From: Pseudomonas baltica | GTDB lineage: Bacteria; Pseudomonadota; Gammaproteobacteria; Pseudomonadales; Pseudomonadaceae | Direction: 5' to 3' | Assembly (NCBI RefSeq): GCF_014235765.1 | Contig: NZ_JACMYH010000004.1 | Coordinates: 310,001-374,000, forward strand | DNA: 64,000 bases | Part shown: positions 8,781 through 17,046 of the stretch, in pieces | How positions within the stretch are numbered: the stretch's first letter is position 1 | Layout of the letters: every line of letters begins with the position of its first letter | Notes under the pieces: model-generated | What the model was told of the DNA's origin: nothing | The model's input: the letters and a program-made list of their open reading frames with translations, nothing else | The model's database searches: none | Made by a program: the position numbers and the translations under genes

Positions 8781-8930
8781 GAGGTGTTCTCCTTGGATAA
8801 GGAAACACCCTGTATCAGCTGTGAGATGGGGTCAAGTCGTCTCAGCTTGATCGTGATCCACGCTCTCCGACATTGGGTGCGTTGGCCAGGAATGCAGGTT
8901 CACAGCTCAACTTGTACACAGGGCTATCGC

Positions 8931-10625
8931 TCAGCGTTGTGTCACTTCCGCTATGCCTTCGAGCAGACCTGCCTTCTTTCTCAACAGATGCCATGGCCCA
9001 TCGGCAATGATTCTGCCCTGCTGAATAACCAGAACCCGGTCGAAACGCGCCAATGCTTCGATATCGTGAGTAACGCAGATCAACCCTTTACCTTTGAATG
9101 CATGCATCAGGGTGTCCCACGTTGCCATGGCCAGCTCCTGATCGAGTGAAGCGGTTGGCTCGTCGAAAAGATTGAAGCGTCCAGGTCTGTTCAACAAGCG
9201 AAGCAGGCCAAGCCGCTTGGCCTGTCCACCGGAAAGGTTGGAAGCGTTGTCGTTGAGATTCAATTGGCTCAGGAGTGCGCTCAATGATAGTTGCCGGGCC
9301 TGCTTCAACAGTTCAGGTCCGGCGGCATGGCCATACATCACGCCCGATTCCAAATCGCCCGGCAGAAAGACCGGACTTTGCGGGCAGTAGCGCAGCGCGC
9401 GCAGCTGTGAGGCGCCGCAGATACGCTGAACGCAGATACCATTCAAAGAGAGATATTGTCGATACGCCGCATCCATACCCGCCAGCAACTCGAGCAATGT
9501 TGACTTGCCTGCACCACTGGGGCCCGTGATCGCCACGCTCTCATCGGACTTGAATCGCAGGGAAGCGTCGAGCGTCAGATGTCGGCCTGACACCTCGCAT
9601 GCTGCCAACTCCAAGGAGTAGATGAGGGGTGTCCCAGGTTCCAGTGATCGGTCCGGTCCATCGAATCGCGGAAGGCTAAGGGTCTGCTGCAGTTTCACTC
9701 TGTCAGCCATGAACTGGTGGGCCGAACGATAGGCTTCGGCAATGCCCGATATGTTGGTGAGAAATCCACCCGCAATCGAGCATAGGGCAACCAACTCGCC
9801 GATGGTCAATGTCGGGTTTGTCATCCCCTGGTTTCGAACGCCCCACACCAGAAGTCCACAGGTGGCGAGCCCGATGAAGAGCATTTTCGCGGACCCCAGC
9901 GCTGCGGCAGAACTGGCGACGGTGGTAGCGCAACGCGCGTAGCGCTCGAATGCGAGGTTGAGCGGGGATAGCGTTTGTTCTGCCGCGCCTTCCAGCTTGA
10001 TCGACCGTGCGGCGCGCAGCGTGCTGAACAGACGTTCAGAGACTTCGTCTTCGCTGTCGTTGACGTCGTTGATATGTCGAGTCCGCCACTGGATGATTCT
10101 GTGGCACACATATAAATAGATGCATGACGCCGTCAACAGCGCTGCAAAGAGTTGCGCGCCGCCAAAGTGCACAAACAGAACGCTGACGACAAGGATTTCG
10201 ATGATCAGGGGCAGCCCAACGGTGACAAAGAAATTCAGTATCTGCTCATGAGCGGTAATGCCTCGATCCGTCGCTTTGATCAAATGGCCGATTCTCAGAT
10301 TATTGAAGATGCTGAATTCTTTTCTGAATATCTCCGCCATCCAGCTGATGGATCGATCCTTGACCGTCTGCTGCACCAGTCGAGTCAGGACATACGTCTG
10401 GATGGGTGCAACCGCAGCTGTCACCAGTATGACCAACGCATAACCACCGAGCAGATAAGGTATCGCCAGGTTTTCACCGCTGTTGTCGAGTGACAGGTTG
10501 TCAATAATAGAACCCAGCAAGAGTGGAGGCGCAAACAGCGAAAGTTTGAGGATGAATATCGTGATCAAGGTAGCCCCGAACAGGGCTGGTCTTTGTGTTA
10601 TTGCTTGCGCCAGGAAACGCCTCAT
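8931..10625 (-). CDS. ABC exporter (fused membrane and ATPase domains) of the YcaO locus
   Basis: 564 residues. The N-terminal ~310 carry six hydrophobic segments of a type I exporter fold. The C-terminal ATPase has Walker A GPSGAGKST, signature NLSGGQ, Walker B FNLFDEP and an H-loop CVTHD. There is no C39 peptidase domain, so it is not predicted to cut a leader peptide. Its ATG overlaps the YcaO stop codon (ATGA), so the two are translated together and transport is probably of the YcaO product. CydC-like similarity is expected for this exporter class and does not by itself imply a cytochrome role. Confidence 0.88.
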   Translation of the reverse strand: MRRFLAQAITQRPALFGATLITIFILKLSLFAPPLLLGSIIDNLSLDNSGENLAIPYLLGGYALVILVTAAVAPIQTYVLTRLVQQTVKDRSISWMAEIFRKEFSIFNNLRIGHLIKATDRGITAHEQILNFFVTVGLPLIIEILVVSVLFVHFGGAQLFAALLTASCIYLYVCHRIIQWRTRHINDVNDSEDEVSERLFSTLRAARSIKLEGAAEQTLSPLNLAFERYARCATTVASSAAALGSAKMLFIGLATCGLLVWGVRNQGMTNPTLTIGELVALCSIAGGFLTNISGIAEAYRSAHQFMADRVKLQQTLSLPRFDGPDRSLEPGTPLIYSLELAACEVSGRHLTLDASLRFKSDESVAITGPSGAGKSTLLELLAGMDAAYRQYLSLNGICVQRICGASQLRALRYCPQSPVFLPGDLESGVMYGHAAGPELLKQARQLSLSALLSQLNLNDNASNLSGGQAKRLGLLRLLNRPGRFNLFDEPTASLDQELAMATWDTLMHAFKGKGLICVTHDIEALARFDRVLVIQQGRIIADGPWHLLRKKAGLLEGIAEVTQR

Positions 10626-11833
10626 ATCGATGAGGTCTCATCGTAGGGTACGCACGTTCTCGAGCATCGCAGGATATGCTGCGGGGCGACAGCGGAGCCT
10701 GCTCTTATTAGGTTGAATCGGTCCATTCCCGGTATGTAAACCTGAGTGACAATACAGCCGTTATCAAATTTTTTCAGTACTCTGTATGAAGTGTTGTGGC
10801 CCGTCCTCTTTAAGCTGTTGACTATTAACTTGATTTGTTTTTCGATAGGAGGTGTTCGGCTGTCAATGCTCTTGTTCCATACGGCAAGATCGTCTTTCCG
10901 AAGCTCCGCGAGTTTTATAAGGTTTCGAAGGAGGGGGTGTGAGTCAAGTAGGTCATAGGTTATGCTGTCTAGTTTTTTTTCCGACTCATCATGCAGAGCA
11001 GTAATCTGAATAAGCTCGGTTATCGCTCTTGCAATTGCAGTAACTGGAGAGATGGAACATCCAGATCCAACGAGGCACAGGATAAACTGACTCTCGGATT
11101 CGTTTGGAAGCGCTGCTGAGAAAAATACTCCACTAGTCGATTCTACAAGCAGAATCTTCATCCAAGATATATCTATAGAAGCGTCACAAAGCTCTAAACA
11201 GACCAGACTCATCAGGGTGGGCGAAGGAGTATAGGTGTACTGCCTTAGAGACTGCTTGCACGCAGACATTAATAGGTACGATAAAGTGTGGCGTTCAACC
11301 ACTTCATTCAGGCCGTGCAGAATTGCCTCATTGAAGCTACATCCAAATGCTGTGCCGGAATTGGTGGAGTAGCGCGCCAGGAAATTCGTATCAGGACAAT
11401 TCATGGTCGTTTCAAGAAGTTTCCTGTTCGTTGATATCAGTGCTGCTGGCACTTGGACCTCCGAGCCTCCGCTGATGTCAGAAAATAGAAGGCATGGAAG
11501 AGATATATCTTTGTTAGGGAGATTGGCTATCACTTCATCCACAATGGTGAATTTCTGGAGCAGTATTTTACGACTTTCAATGCGAGTAGTCTGTTGATTG
11601 ACATCACCGGTGGCATAGAGATGCTCGATACATTCGGCGAGAGCTCCAACACAACAGGATGGCCCTTTCCCCGCACCTTCTGAAAGTATTTTTCCAGCCT
11701 TGTCAGTTAATGCTGCAGTAGCTATCAAATCTGATGTCTTAGATAAGTTAAGTGTGTAGTTTAGGCCGAGCGAACTAATGGTGTCGGTGATCCTGGCCAA
11801 TGCTTCGCTTGCAGTAAATTCGCGTTCAGACAT
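10622..11833 (-). CDS. YcaO-domain peptide-modifying enzyme
   Basis: 403 residues from the ATG with AAGGAA 5-7 bases upstream (MSEREFTAS); an ATG seven codons earlier lacks a ribosome site. The YcaO ATP/Mg signature is intact. SEGAGKG...AECIE spans residues 51-70. GTAFGCSFNEAILHGLNEVVER ends at residue 181 with Glu177, Glu180 and Arg181. A third motif, RAITELIQ, follows. YcaO enzymes use ATP to activate a peptide backbone amide, forming azolines, thioamides or amidines. The protein ends in PYDETSSI, without the PxPxP tail common in azoline-forming members. No E1-like partner, TfuA or dehydrogenase is adjacent. Base composition is clearly AT-richer than the flanks, indicating acquisition. Confidence 0.9.
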   Translation of the reverse strand: MSEREFTASEALARITDTISSLGLNYTLNLSKTSDLIATAALTDKAGKILSEGAGKGPSCCVGALAECIEHLYATGDVNQQTTRIESRKILLQKFTIVDEVIANLPNKDISLPCLLFSDISGGSEVQVPAALISTNRKLLETTMNCPDTNFLARYSTNSGTAFGCSFNEAILHGLNEVVERHTLSYLLMSACKQSLRQYTYTPSPTLMSLVCLELCDASIDISWMKILLVESTSGVFFSAALPNESESQFILCLVGSGCSISPVTAIARAITELIQITALHDESEKKLDSITYDLLDSHPLLRNLIKLAELRKDDLAVWNKSIDSRTPPIEKQIKLIVNSLKRTGHNTSYRVLKKFDNGCIVTQVYIPGMDRFNLIRAGSAVAPQHILRCSRTCVPYDETSSI

Positions 11834-11857
11834 GTTGAGTTCCTTTTCAATCATGAG

Positions 11858-11885
11858 GCCTGGGGGCGGGCCCTTCCCCCCAGGC
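11858..11885 (-). promoter_or_regulatory. GC-rich hairpin between candidate precursor and YcaO genes
   Basis: GCCTGGGGG (11858-11866) pairs perfectly with CCCCCAGGC (11877-11885). On the minus-strand transcript it lies after the precursor stop and about 25 bases before the YcaO start. No T-run follows, so it is more likely an attenuator or mRNA-stability element than a full terminator. Such elements are common where a RiPP precursor must be made in excess of its enzymes. Confidence 0.65.
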
Positions 11886-11904
11886 GTTACGCTTCAGCGG
11901 CCGA

Positions 11905-12018
11905 TCAATACTCGGATTTAGCGAAGAAACTCATCTCGCTCGCAAGGAAAGTGACCTTGTAGTCACTGAGGTTACGAAAAATTTCAAGAGTGTTTATTTC
12001 AGAGCGTTTGCTTCCCAT
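11905..12018 (-). CDS. Candidate RiPP precursor peptide, 37 residues
   Basis: MGSKRSEINTLEIFRNLSDY continuing to ...SFFAKSEY. The ATG has a TGGAG ribosome site 9 bases upstream; another in-frame ATG at 12033 would give 42 residues. The peptide is charged in its first half, ends in Ser/Phe/Ala/Tyr and contains no Cys. Thr23, Ser27, Ser30 and Ser35 are the only hydroxylated residues in the C-terminal half. GC is about 41% by direct count. I recognise no family. The call rests on size, position immediately before YcaO on the same strand, the intervening hairpin and a structured 5' region. Confidence 0.55.
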   Translation of the reverse strand: MGSKRSEINTLEIFRNLSDYKVTFLASEMSFFAKSEY

Positions 12019-12333
12019 TTTTAATATCTCCATTTGGATAGTGAAGCTGAACAGAGTATTTAGCCTCATCTCGCAAGATGTTTGCGAGGTGCATAGAGAT
12101 ATCATTGAGTTTGGTTTTGTACAACTCTTGCGTGCATCTCTATGTTCAAAAAAACTGTAGGAAATTTTACCAAAGGGTACCGGATTAATTGACTGCAAAG
12201 TAGGAAGCTGTTTTCAGTTGTTTGATGTAGAGCGGCTTGTTATGTAGGACTAGGTAATATCAAATACTAGGATCGCAAAGTTAAACAAAACATTACCGCC
12301 TAGTTAACCAGGGGTAACTTCCTTCCTCCCAGC
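12019..12333 (-). promoter_or_regulatory. AT-rich upstream region of the YcaO locus with nested inverted repeats
   Basis: No convincing gene lies in these 315 bases. A 9-bp perfect repeat CATAGAGAT (12092-12100) / ATCTCTATG (12136-12144) encloses a 5-bp repeat GAGTT / AACTC (12107-12111, 12123-12127). A 7-bp perfect palindrome CTCGCAA / TTGCGAG lies at 12070-12088. These sit 50-130 bases before the precursor start on the minus strand. They could be operators or a folded 5' leader. A weak GATATT -10-like sequence occurs near 12257, but no promoter is certain. Confidence 0.5.
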
Positions 12334-12516
12334 TCAGCCCTTCCTCACCAACCCCCACACCCCCAGCACCGCAGGAACCCCCAACCCCACCCACGCCAGG
12401 GCATCCCACCCGCCATCCCCCAGCAGGGCAGCGAACAATCCGGTGGCGCCGAGCACGCCGACCAACAGCGGAATGCGGAACACCGGCCAGAACATCGACT
12501 TCTTCCTTTTCGTCAC
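12334..12516 (-). CDS. Small membrane protein linked to PepSY gene
   Basis: 60 residues from a GTG that overlaps the PepSY stop codon (GTGA). An ATG at 12495 with AAGGAAG upstream would give 53 residues (MFWPVFRIPLLV...). Two hydrophobic segments (PVFRIPLLVGVLGATGLFAA and ALAWVGLGVPAVLGVWGLV) span the inner membrane. Tight coupling to the PepSY_TM gene suggests a common process. No function known. Confidence 0.65.
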   Translation of the reverse strand: MTKRKKSMFWPVFRIPLLVGVLGATGLFAALLGDGGWDALAWVGLGVPAVLGVWGLVRKG

Positions 12517-13637
12517 GCAGTGGCCTCTGCGCCAGAGGCCTTGGCGGCGCGGCGGCGGACCCACCACAGGTACACGCCACTGCCCAGCACGATGATGGTC
12601 AATACATCCAGCGCCGCCCACAGGATCTGCATCGGCATGCCGCCGTAATCGCCGAAGTGCAGCGGCTGCGACAGGCCCATGGCGTCCATGTACCAAGGCC
12701 GTTCGACCACGGCAGTGACGTCCAGCGTGGTGGCGTCGATCAGCACTGGCGTCAGCAGGTGCGAGGTCAGGTGGGTACCGCCTTGCATGAACACCGCGTA
12801 ATGGTGTTCGCTGGAAAAGCGCGTCCCGGGGAAGGCGATGAAGTCGGGTGTCATGCCTGGCGCAGCGCCGTGGGCGATGTCCAACAGGCGGGTGGCGGGC
12901 GCCAGTTGTTTGAGCGGTGGCGCGTCGCGGTAGGGTTCGATCAAGGCGCTGAGGGTTTCTGCCCGCCAGGCACCGATCAGCAGGTCGGCGCAGGCGCTGA
13001 TCACCCCCGTCACGCCCACCACCAGCGCCCAGGTCAAGGTGACCACGCCGATCAGGTTGTGCAGGTCGAGCCAGCGGGTGCGGGTCGATTTCTGATTGCG
13101 CACGGTGCCAAACGTGAGTTTGCGCATGAACGGCGCATACAGCACCACTCCGGAAACGATCGCCAGCACGAACAGCAGACCCATGAATGCCAGCAACAGC
13201 TTGCCGGGCAGGCCGGCATACATGTCCACATGCAAGCGCAGCATGACCATCATGAAGCCACCGTTGGCCGAGGGCGTTTCCACGGCTTCGCCGGTACGCG
13301 CATCGAGCATGAAGGTGTGCGACGAATTGGGCTCGGTGTCGGCGGTGGCAGCGGTAATCGCCAGCACGCCGTGGGGCTCGTCCTCGTCCCAGCCGAAGTA
13401 TTGCACCACTTCACCCGCACGATGGGCCTGGGCGGCTTCCACCAGCTGTTGCAGATCCAGTTGCGGCGTGTTGGCAGGCATTTCGCGGAACTGTGGCGCA
13501 TCGCCCAGCAGGTGTTCGATCTCGTGATGGAACACCAGGGGCAGGCCAGTGATGGCCAGCATCAGCAGGAAAAGGGTGCAGATCAGGCTGGTCCAGGTGT
13601 GGATGAAGGACCAGCGGCGGATGGTGGTGCTTTTCAT
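12513..13637 (-). CDS. PepSY-associated transmembrane (PiuB-like) protein
   Basis: 374 residues. The start MKSTTIRRWSFIHTWTSLIC gives the typical N-terminal RRWSxIHTW-x-TM motif. Several membrane spans are interspersed with PepSY-type periplasmic domains. C-terminal TM ILWAALDVLTIIVLGSGVYLW is followed by WVRRRA. The family is often an inner-membrane reductase or helper near siderophore uptake genes. No Fur box or receptor was found here, so the iron link is inference only. Confidence 0.85.
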   Translation of the reverse strand: MKSTTIRRWSFIHTWTSLICTLFLLMLAITGLPLVFHHEIEHLLGDAPQFREMPANTPQLDLQQLVEAAQAHRAGEVVQYFGWDEDEPHGVLAITAATADTEPNSSHTFMLDARTGEAVETPSANGGFMMVMLRLHVDMYAGLPGKLLLAFMGLLFVLAIVSGVVLYAPFMRKLTFGTVRNQKSTRTRWLDLHNLIGVVTLTWALVVGVTGVISACADLLIGAWRAETLSALIEPYRDAPPLKQLAPATRLLDIAHGAAPGMTPDFIAFPGTRFSSEHHYAVFMQGGTHLTSHLLTPVLIDATTLDVTAVVERPWYMDAMGLSQPLHFGDYGGMPMQILWAALDVLTIIVLGSGVYLWWVRRRAAKASGAEATA

Positions 13638-13650
13638 TTCAGGGCCTGCA

Positions 13651-13686
13651 AAAAGAACCCAGCCGTCCACACAGGGATGGCTGGGT
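13651..13686 (-). terminator. Intrinsic terminator
   Basis: On the minus strand ACCCAGCC (13686-13679) and GGCTGGGT (13664-13657) form an 8-bp stem followed by TCTTTTTGC. It lies between the exonuclease stop and the PepSY start, ending the exonuclease transcript. Confidence 0.75.
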
Positions 13687-13780
13687 CATGGCGCGTTGAG
13701 TGCCAGGACGTTATCACCTGTAGTCGATACTGGCGACCGCTGTCGGGTAGCGGTCGGGTGCATACACGCCTTTGCGCTGG

Positions 13781-14488
13781 TCAGAACACCTGGTTCTGCT
13801 GCCTGCGCCGCCACTGGCTCACTTTCTCGGCCAGGACGCGGGGGCTATCCAGACCTTGGCGGCGCGCACGGCTGAACAGCAGCATGGCCAACTCTGCGGT
13901 GACCAGCGCATCGGCACTGGCGTGATGGCGCTCGCCGACCTGCAGGCCGAAATGCGTGGTCCAGTCGTCCAGTCCAGCTGCGCGCAGCAGCGCATCGGGG
14001 CAGAGCATCGGGGCCAGCTCGGCGACATCGATGAAGGGGTGTTGCAACGTGTAGCCCAGACTGTCCTTGAGCGCGCGGCCCAGCATGTGCTCGTCGAACG
14101 GTGCGTGGAACGCCAGCAGCGGGCTGTCGCCGACGAAGGTCATGAAATCGAGCAGGGCGTCTGCGGGCACCTGGCCGGCGGCGATCGCTTCCGGCCCCAG
14201 GCCATGGATCAACACACTGGCGCCCAGGCGAGGTTGCTCGCGCAGCAATGTGCGTTCGAACTGCTGGGAGAAGTCCACCGCGCCGTCTTCGATGACCACC
14301 GCGCCGATCGACAGCACCTGGTCCTTGTTCAGGTTCAAGCCACTGGTTTCCAGGTCCAGCACCACCCAGCGCTGTTCGCGCAGGCTGCAGTCAGCCAAAG
14401 GCTGCGGGCCTGGCAACCCTTGCAGGCGCTGCTGCAGCTCGACTGCCAGCGGGGTGGGGCGTGGCCGTCGCCACGGGAACAAATTCAC
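13781..14488 (-). CDS. 3'-5' exonuclease, DnaQ/epsilon-like (DEDDh)
   Basis: 235 residues. Exo motifs in order: VVLDLETSGLN (Asp, Glu; about residue 45), HAPFDEHML (about residue 128) and HHASADALVTAEL (His-x5-Asp; about residue 190). It is a stand-alone proofreading-type exonuclease. Its ATG overlaps the stop codon of the upstream nucleotidyltransferase gene (ATGA), an arrangement expected for a co-translated pair. The polymerase or RNA substrate is not evident. Confidence 0.9.
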   Translation of the reverse strand: MNLFPWRRPRPTPLAVELQQRLQGLPGPQPLADCSLREQRWVVLDLETSGLNLNKDQVLSIGAVVIEDGAVDFSQQFERTLLREQPRLGASVLIHGLGPEAIAAGQVPADALLDFMTFVGDSPLLAFHAPFDEHMLGRALKDSLGYTLQHPFIDVAELAPMLCPDALLRAAGLDDWTTHFGLQVGERHHASADALVTAELAMLLFSRARRQGLDSPRVLAEKVSQWRRRQQNQVF

Positions 14489-16428
14489 AGTTGATACCTC
14501 AGGCTCAGGCTGGCCTGCAGACGTTGGGCCTGGCGCAGCGACTCGCGCAGGATGCGCCGGTCCAGGTGGTTGAGCTCGGCGGGGTCGATGCGATTGGAGT
14601 AGGGCAAGTGCTGCCGGGCCTGGGCCTGATGCTGCTGCATGCGCGTCTGCTGGATGAAATGGTACGCCTCTTCGTAGGCGGCGCCGTCCTGCGCGTCGAT
14701 GACCTCCTTGGCCACCAGTTGGCGCAGGCGCTCCAGGGTATTGCCGGTGTCGATGCCGTTGGCCAGGGCCAGCAGGCGCGCGCCGTCAACGAAGGGCGTC
14801 AGGCCTTGCACCTTGAGGTCCAGGGTGGCTGCCTTGTCGCTGCCTTGACGGGTCAGCACGAAGTCGCGAAAGCGCCCCACCGGTGGGCGTTGGCGCAAGG
14901 CGTTCTGCGCCAGCATGCGCTGAAACAGGCGATTGTCGGCCACCTGCTCCAGCACGCTGCGGCGCAACTGCGCACACGCCGAATCATCGCCCCATACCGT
15001 GCGCAGGTCGAAGTAGATGCTCGAATTGAGCAGGTTCTCCGGGCTCGCTTCGCGAATGAAACCGGCGAAACGCCGTGCCCATTCCAGACGCGACAGGCAC
15101 AGCTCGGGGTTGCTGGCCATGACGTTGCCCGAGCACAGGCTGAAGCCGCACTGCGCCAGGGCCAGGTTGATCTGGTGCGCCAGTGGCAGCAGCTTGCCGC
15201 GGATTTCGGCAGCGTGGGCAGCGTCGCGGGCTTCGAAGACGATGCCGTTGTCTTGATCGGTGTGCAGGGTCTGCTCGCGGCGGCCCTCGCTGCCGAAACA
15301 CAGCCAACTGAAAGGCACGCCCGGATCACCGCGCTCTTCCAGCACCAGCTCGATCACCCGGCAGACGGTGTGATCGTTGAGCAAGGTAATGAGCTGGGTG
15401 ATCTGCGTCGACGATGCGCCATGGGCCAGCATGCGCTCGACCAGAGCGCTGATCTCCCCACGCAAGGCAATCAGTTGTTCCAGGCGCGAGGCATGGCGAA
15501 TGGTGCGTGCCAGGTGCACCAGATCCACCCGCTGCAGGGAAAACAGGTCGCGCTCGGACACCACGCCGCACAGGCGCTGGTCTTTCACCAAACAGACATG
15601 GGCGATGTGTCGTTCGGTCATGGCCACGGCAGCATCGAAGGCGCTGGCTTCGGGGCTGAGGTGGAAGGGCCGCGGGATCATGTAGCGCTCGATGCCCGCA
15701 CCGAAATCGGTGGCCGCGTCGGCCACGGCCTGGCGCAGGTCGCGCAGGGTGAAAATGCCCTGGGGGGCCTTCAGGTCATCGACGATGACGATGCTGCCCA
15801 CTTGCTGCTCGTGCATCAGCCGCACGGCGTCGCGCAGCGGCAGAGAGCCTGAGCAGGTCACCGGGTGGCGCATGGCGAGGTCCCCCAGTCGGGTGTTCAG
15901 CGAATACTGGGTGCCCAGGGTTTCCACGGCCTGGCGCTGCACTTGCTGGTTGACCTGGTCGAGCAGGCTGCTCACCCCGCGCAGGGCGAAGTCGCGGAAC
16001 ACCGTCGACAGCGCGAACAGCTTGATGAAGGCCGGCTTGTTCAATTGCAGGCAGAAGGTGTCTTCGGCTGCCAGATGCTCGGTGCGCGTGGCCCGTTCGC
16101 CGAGCAGGGCGGCCAGCGGAAAGCACTCGCCGGCAGTGATCTCGAACGTGGTTTCGGTGCCGCGACGCGCACTGTGCGGCCGCTCGCCCACCACCTGCCC
16201 CTGCTTGACGATATAGAAATGCTCGACAGCGCCATTGGCCGGTTTGATGATGCTTTCACCGCCGGCATAGAAGCGCAGCTGGCACTGCTCGACCAGGTAC
16301 GCCAGGTGGGCGTTTTCCATCTGGTTGAACGGTGGGAAGCGTTGCAGGAACTGCACGGTGCCGTGGATGTTCTGCAGCACCGCGGTCTTGCCCGCCTGGG
16401 TGAAGGCGTCGGTTTTGCTCATGGCCAT
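14485..16428 (-). CDS. Cyclic-nucleotide/CBS/DUF294 putative nucleotidyltransferase
   Basis: 647 residues. An N-terminal cNMP-binding domain (about 20-140: LRFYAGGESIIKPANGAVEHFYIV) is followed by a CBS pair (about 160-290). A DUF294 nucleotidyltransferase core has WLCFGSEGRREQTLHTDQDN near residue 345, then a helical C-terminal DUF294_C domain. The GS-x-GR-x-E-x-D-x-D pattern resembles GlnD-type uridylyltransferases, so transfer of a nucleotide to a protein is plausible. It is co-translated with the downstream exonuclease. The start is chosen at MAMSKTD; the GAGCGG ribosome site is weak. Confidence 0.88.
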   Translation of the reverse strand: MAMSKTDAFTQAGKTAVLQNIHGTVQFLQRFPPFNQMENAHLAYLVEQCQLRFYAGGESIIKPANGAVEHFYIVKQGQVVGERPHSARRGTETTFEITAGECFPLAALLGERATRTEHLAAEDTFCLQLNKPAFIKLFALSTVFRDFALRGVSSLLDQVNQQVQRQAVETLGTQYSLNTRLGDLAMRHPVTCSGSLPLRDAVRLMHEQQVGSIVIVDDLKAPQGIFTLRDLRQAVADAATDFGAGIERYMIPRPFHLSPEASAFDAAVAMTERHIAHVCLVKDQRLCGVVSERDLFSLQRVDLVHLARTIRHASRLEQLIALRGEISALVERMLAHGASSTQITQLITLLNDHTVCRVIELVLEERGDPGVPFSWLCFGSEGRREQTLHTDQDNGIVFEARDAAHAAEIRGKLLPLAHQINLALAQCGFSLCSGNVMASNPELCLSRLEWARRFAGFIREASPENLLNSSIYFDLRTVWGDDSACAQLRRSVLEQVADNRLFQRMLAQNALRQRPPVGRFRDFVLTRQGSDKAATLDLKVQGLTPFVDGARLLALANGIDTGNTLERLRQLVAKEVIDAQDGAAYEEAYHFIQQTRMQQHQAQARQHLPYSNRIDPAELNHLDRRILRESLRQAQRLQASLSLRYQL

Positions 16429-16590
16429 TACCGCTCGATAGGTCGAATCGGAAGTTGTTGTTATGGGAGATTTGTCTTTATCGTTCGGCCATGGTCGACT
16501 GCATGGGCGAAGGTGCCCATTGGACGTAAGTCTAAAAGGCGGGATCGAGCGCAATGGCCAGATGGATAGGTTCTGGATGACGGGAAGCGT

Positions 16591-17037
16591 ATGTCCGATC
16601 ACGAATTGTTGTTGAGCGATGCCGAGCGTGAAGCGCTCAGCGAACTGGGCCAGGTGCAGGCGCTGCCGCCGCAGCTGGTGCTGGTAGTGGATGATGACGA
16701 CGACACGCGGGATGTCCTTGCGCAGATTCTGGCGCTGCATGGCATCGAGTGCCTGCAGGCCGACAGCGCCATGGGCGCAATGCTGCAGTTGCGCGCCAAC
16801 AGGGGCATCGGGCTGTTGATCACCGACCTGCGCATGGGGCCCGAGTCGGGCCTGGACCTCATCCGTGAAGTCCGCGAGTCGGAGCGTGCGGCGCTGCCGA
16901 TCATCATCATTTCAGGCGATGCCAGCGTGAAGGATGCGATTACTGCCATGCACCTGAGCGTGGTGGATTTTCTCCTCAAGCCGATCGACCTGGACTTGCT
17001 GGTAAGACTGGCGCGCGAAGAGCTCGGCTTGATCTGA
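16591..17037 (+). CDS. Single-domain response regulator
   Basis: 148 residues. After ~28 extra N-terminal residues it is a receiver domain only: LVVDDDDDTRDV acidic pocket, phospho-acceptor Asp in LLITDLRMGPESG, Thr/Ser switch in IIISGDAS, and Lys in FLLKPIDLD. There is no output domain. It diverges from the CBS/DUF294 gene across 162 bases. No histidine kinase is nearby, so the partner is unknown. Confidence 0.9.
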   Translation: MSDHELLLSDAEREALSELGQVQALPPQLVLVVDDDDDTRDVLAQILALHGIECLQADSAMGAMLQLRANRGIGLLITDLRMGPESGLDLIREVRESERAALPIIIISGDASVKDAITAMHLSVVDFLLKPIDLDLLVRLAREELGLI

Positions 17038-17046
17038 AGCCTCTCC

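Noticed and set aside
8931..10625. Reading the exporter as a CydC/CydD cytochrome assembly transporter
   Set aside because: There is no cyd partner gene, and it is translationally coupled to a YcaO enzyme in a low-GC island.
11999..12094. 31-residue minus-strand ORF (MHLANILRDEAKYS...) overlapping the start of the 37-aa candidate peptide
   Set aside because: No ribosome site before its ATG, it overlaps the better-supported peptide frame by 20 bases, and it crosses the 7-bp palindrome.
11905..12198. 97-residue version of the candidate precursor starting at a TTG
   Set aside because: No Shine-Dalgarno at the TTG; the extra N-terminus lies over the inverted repeats, while the internal ATG at 12018 has a good ribosome site.
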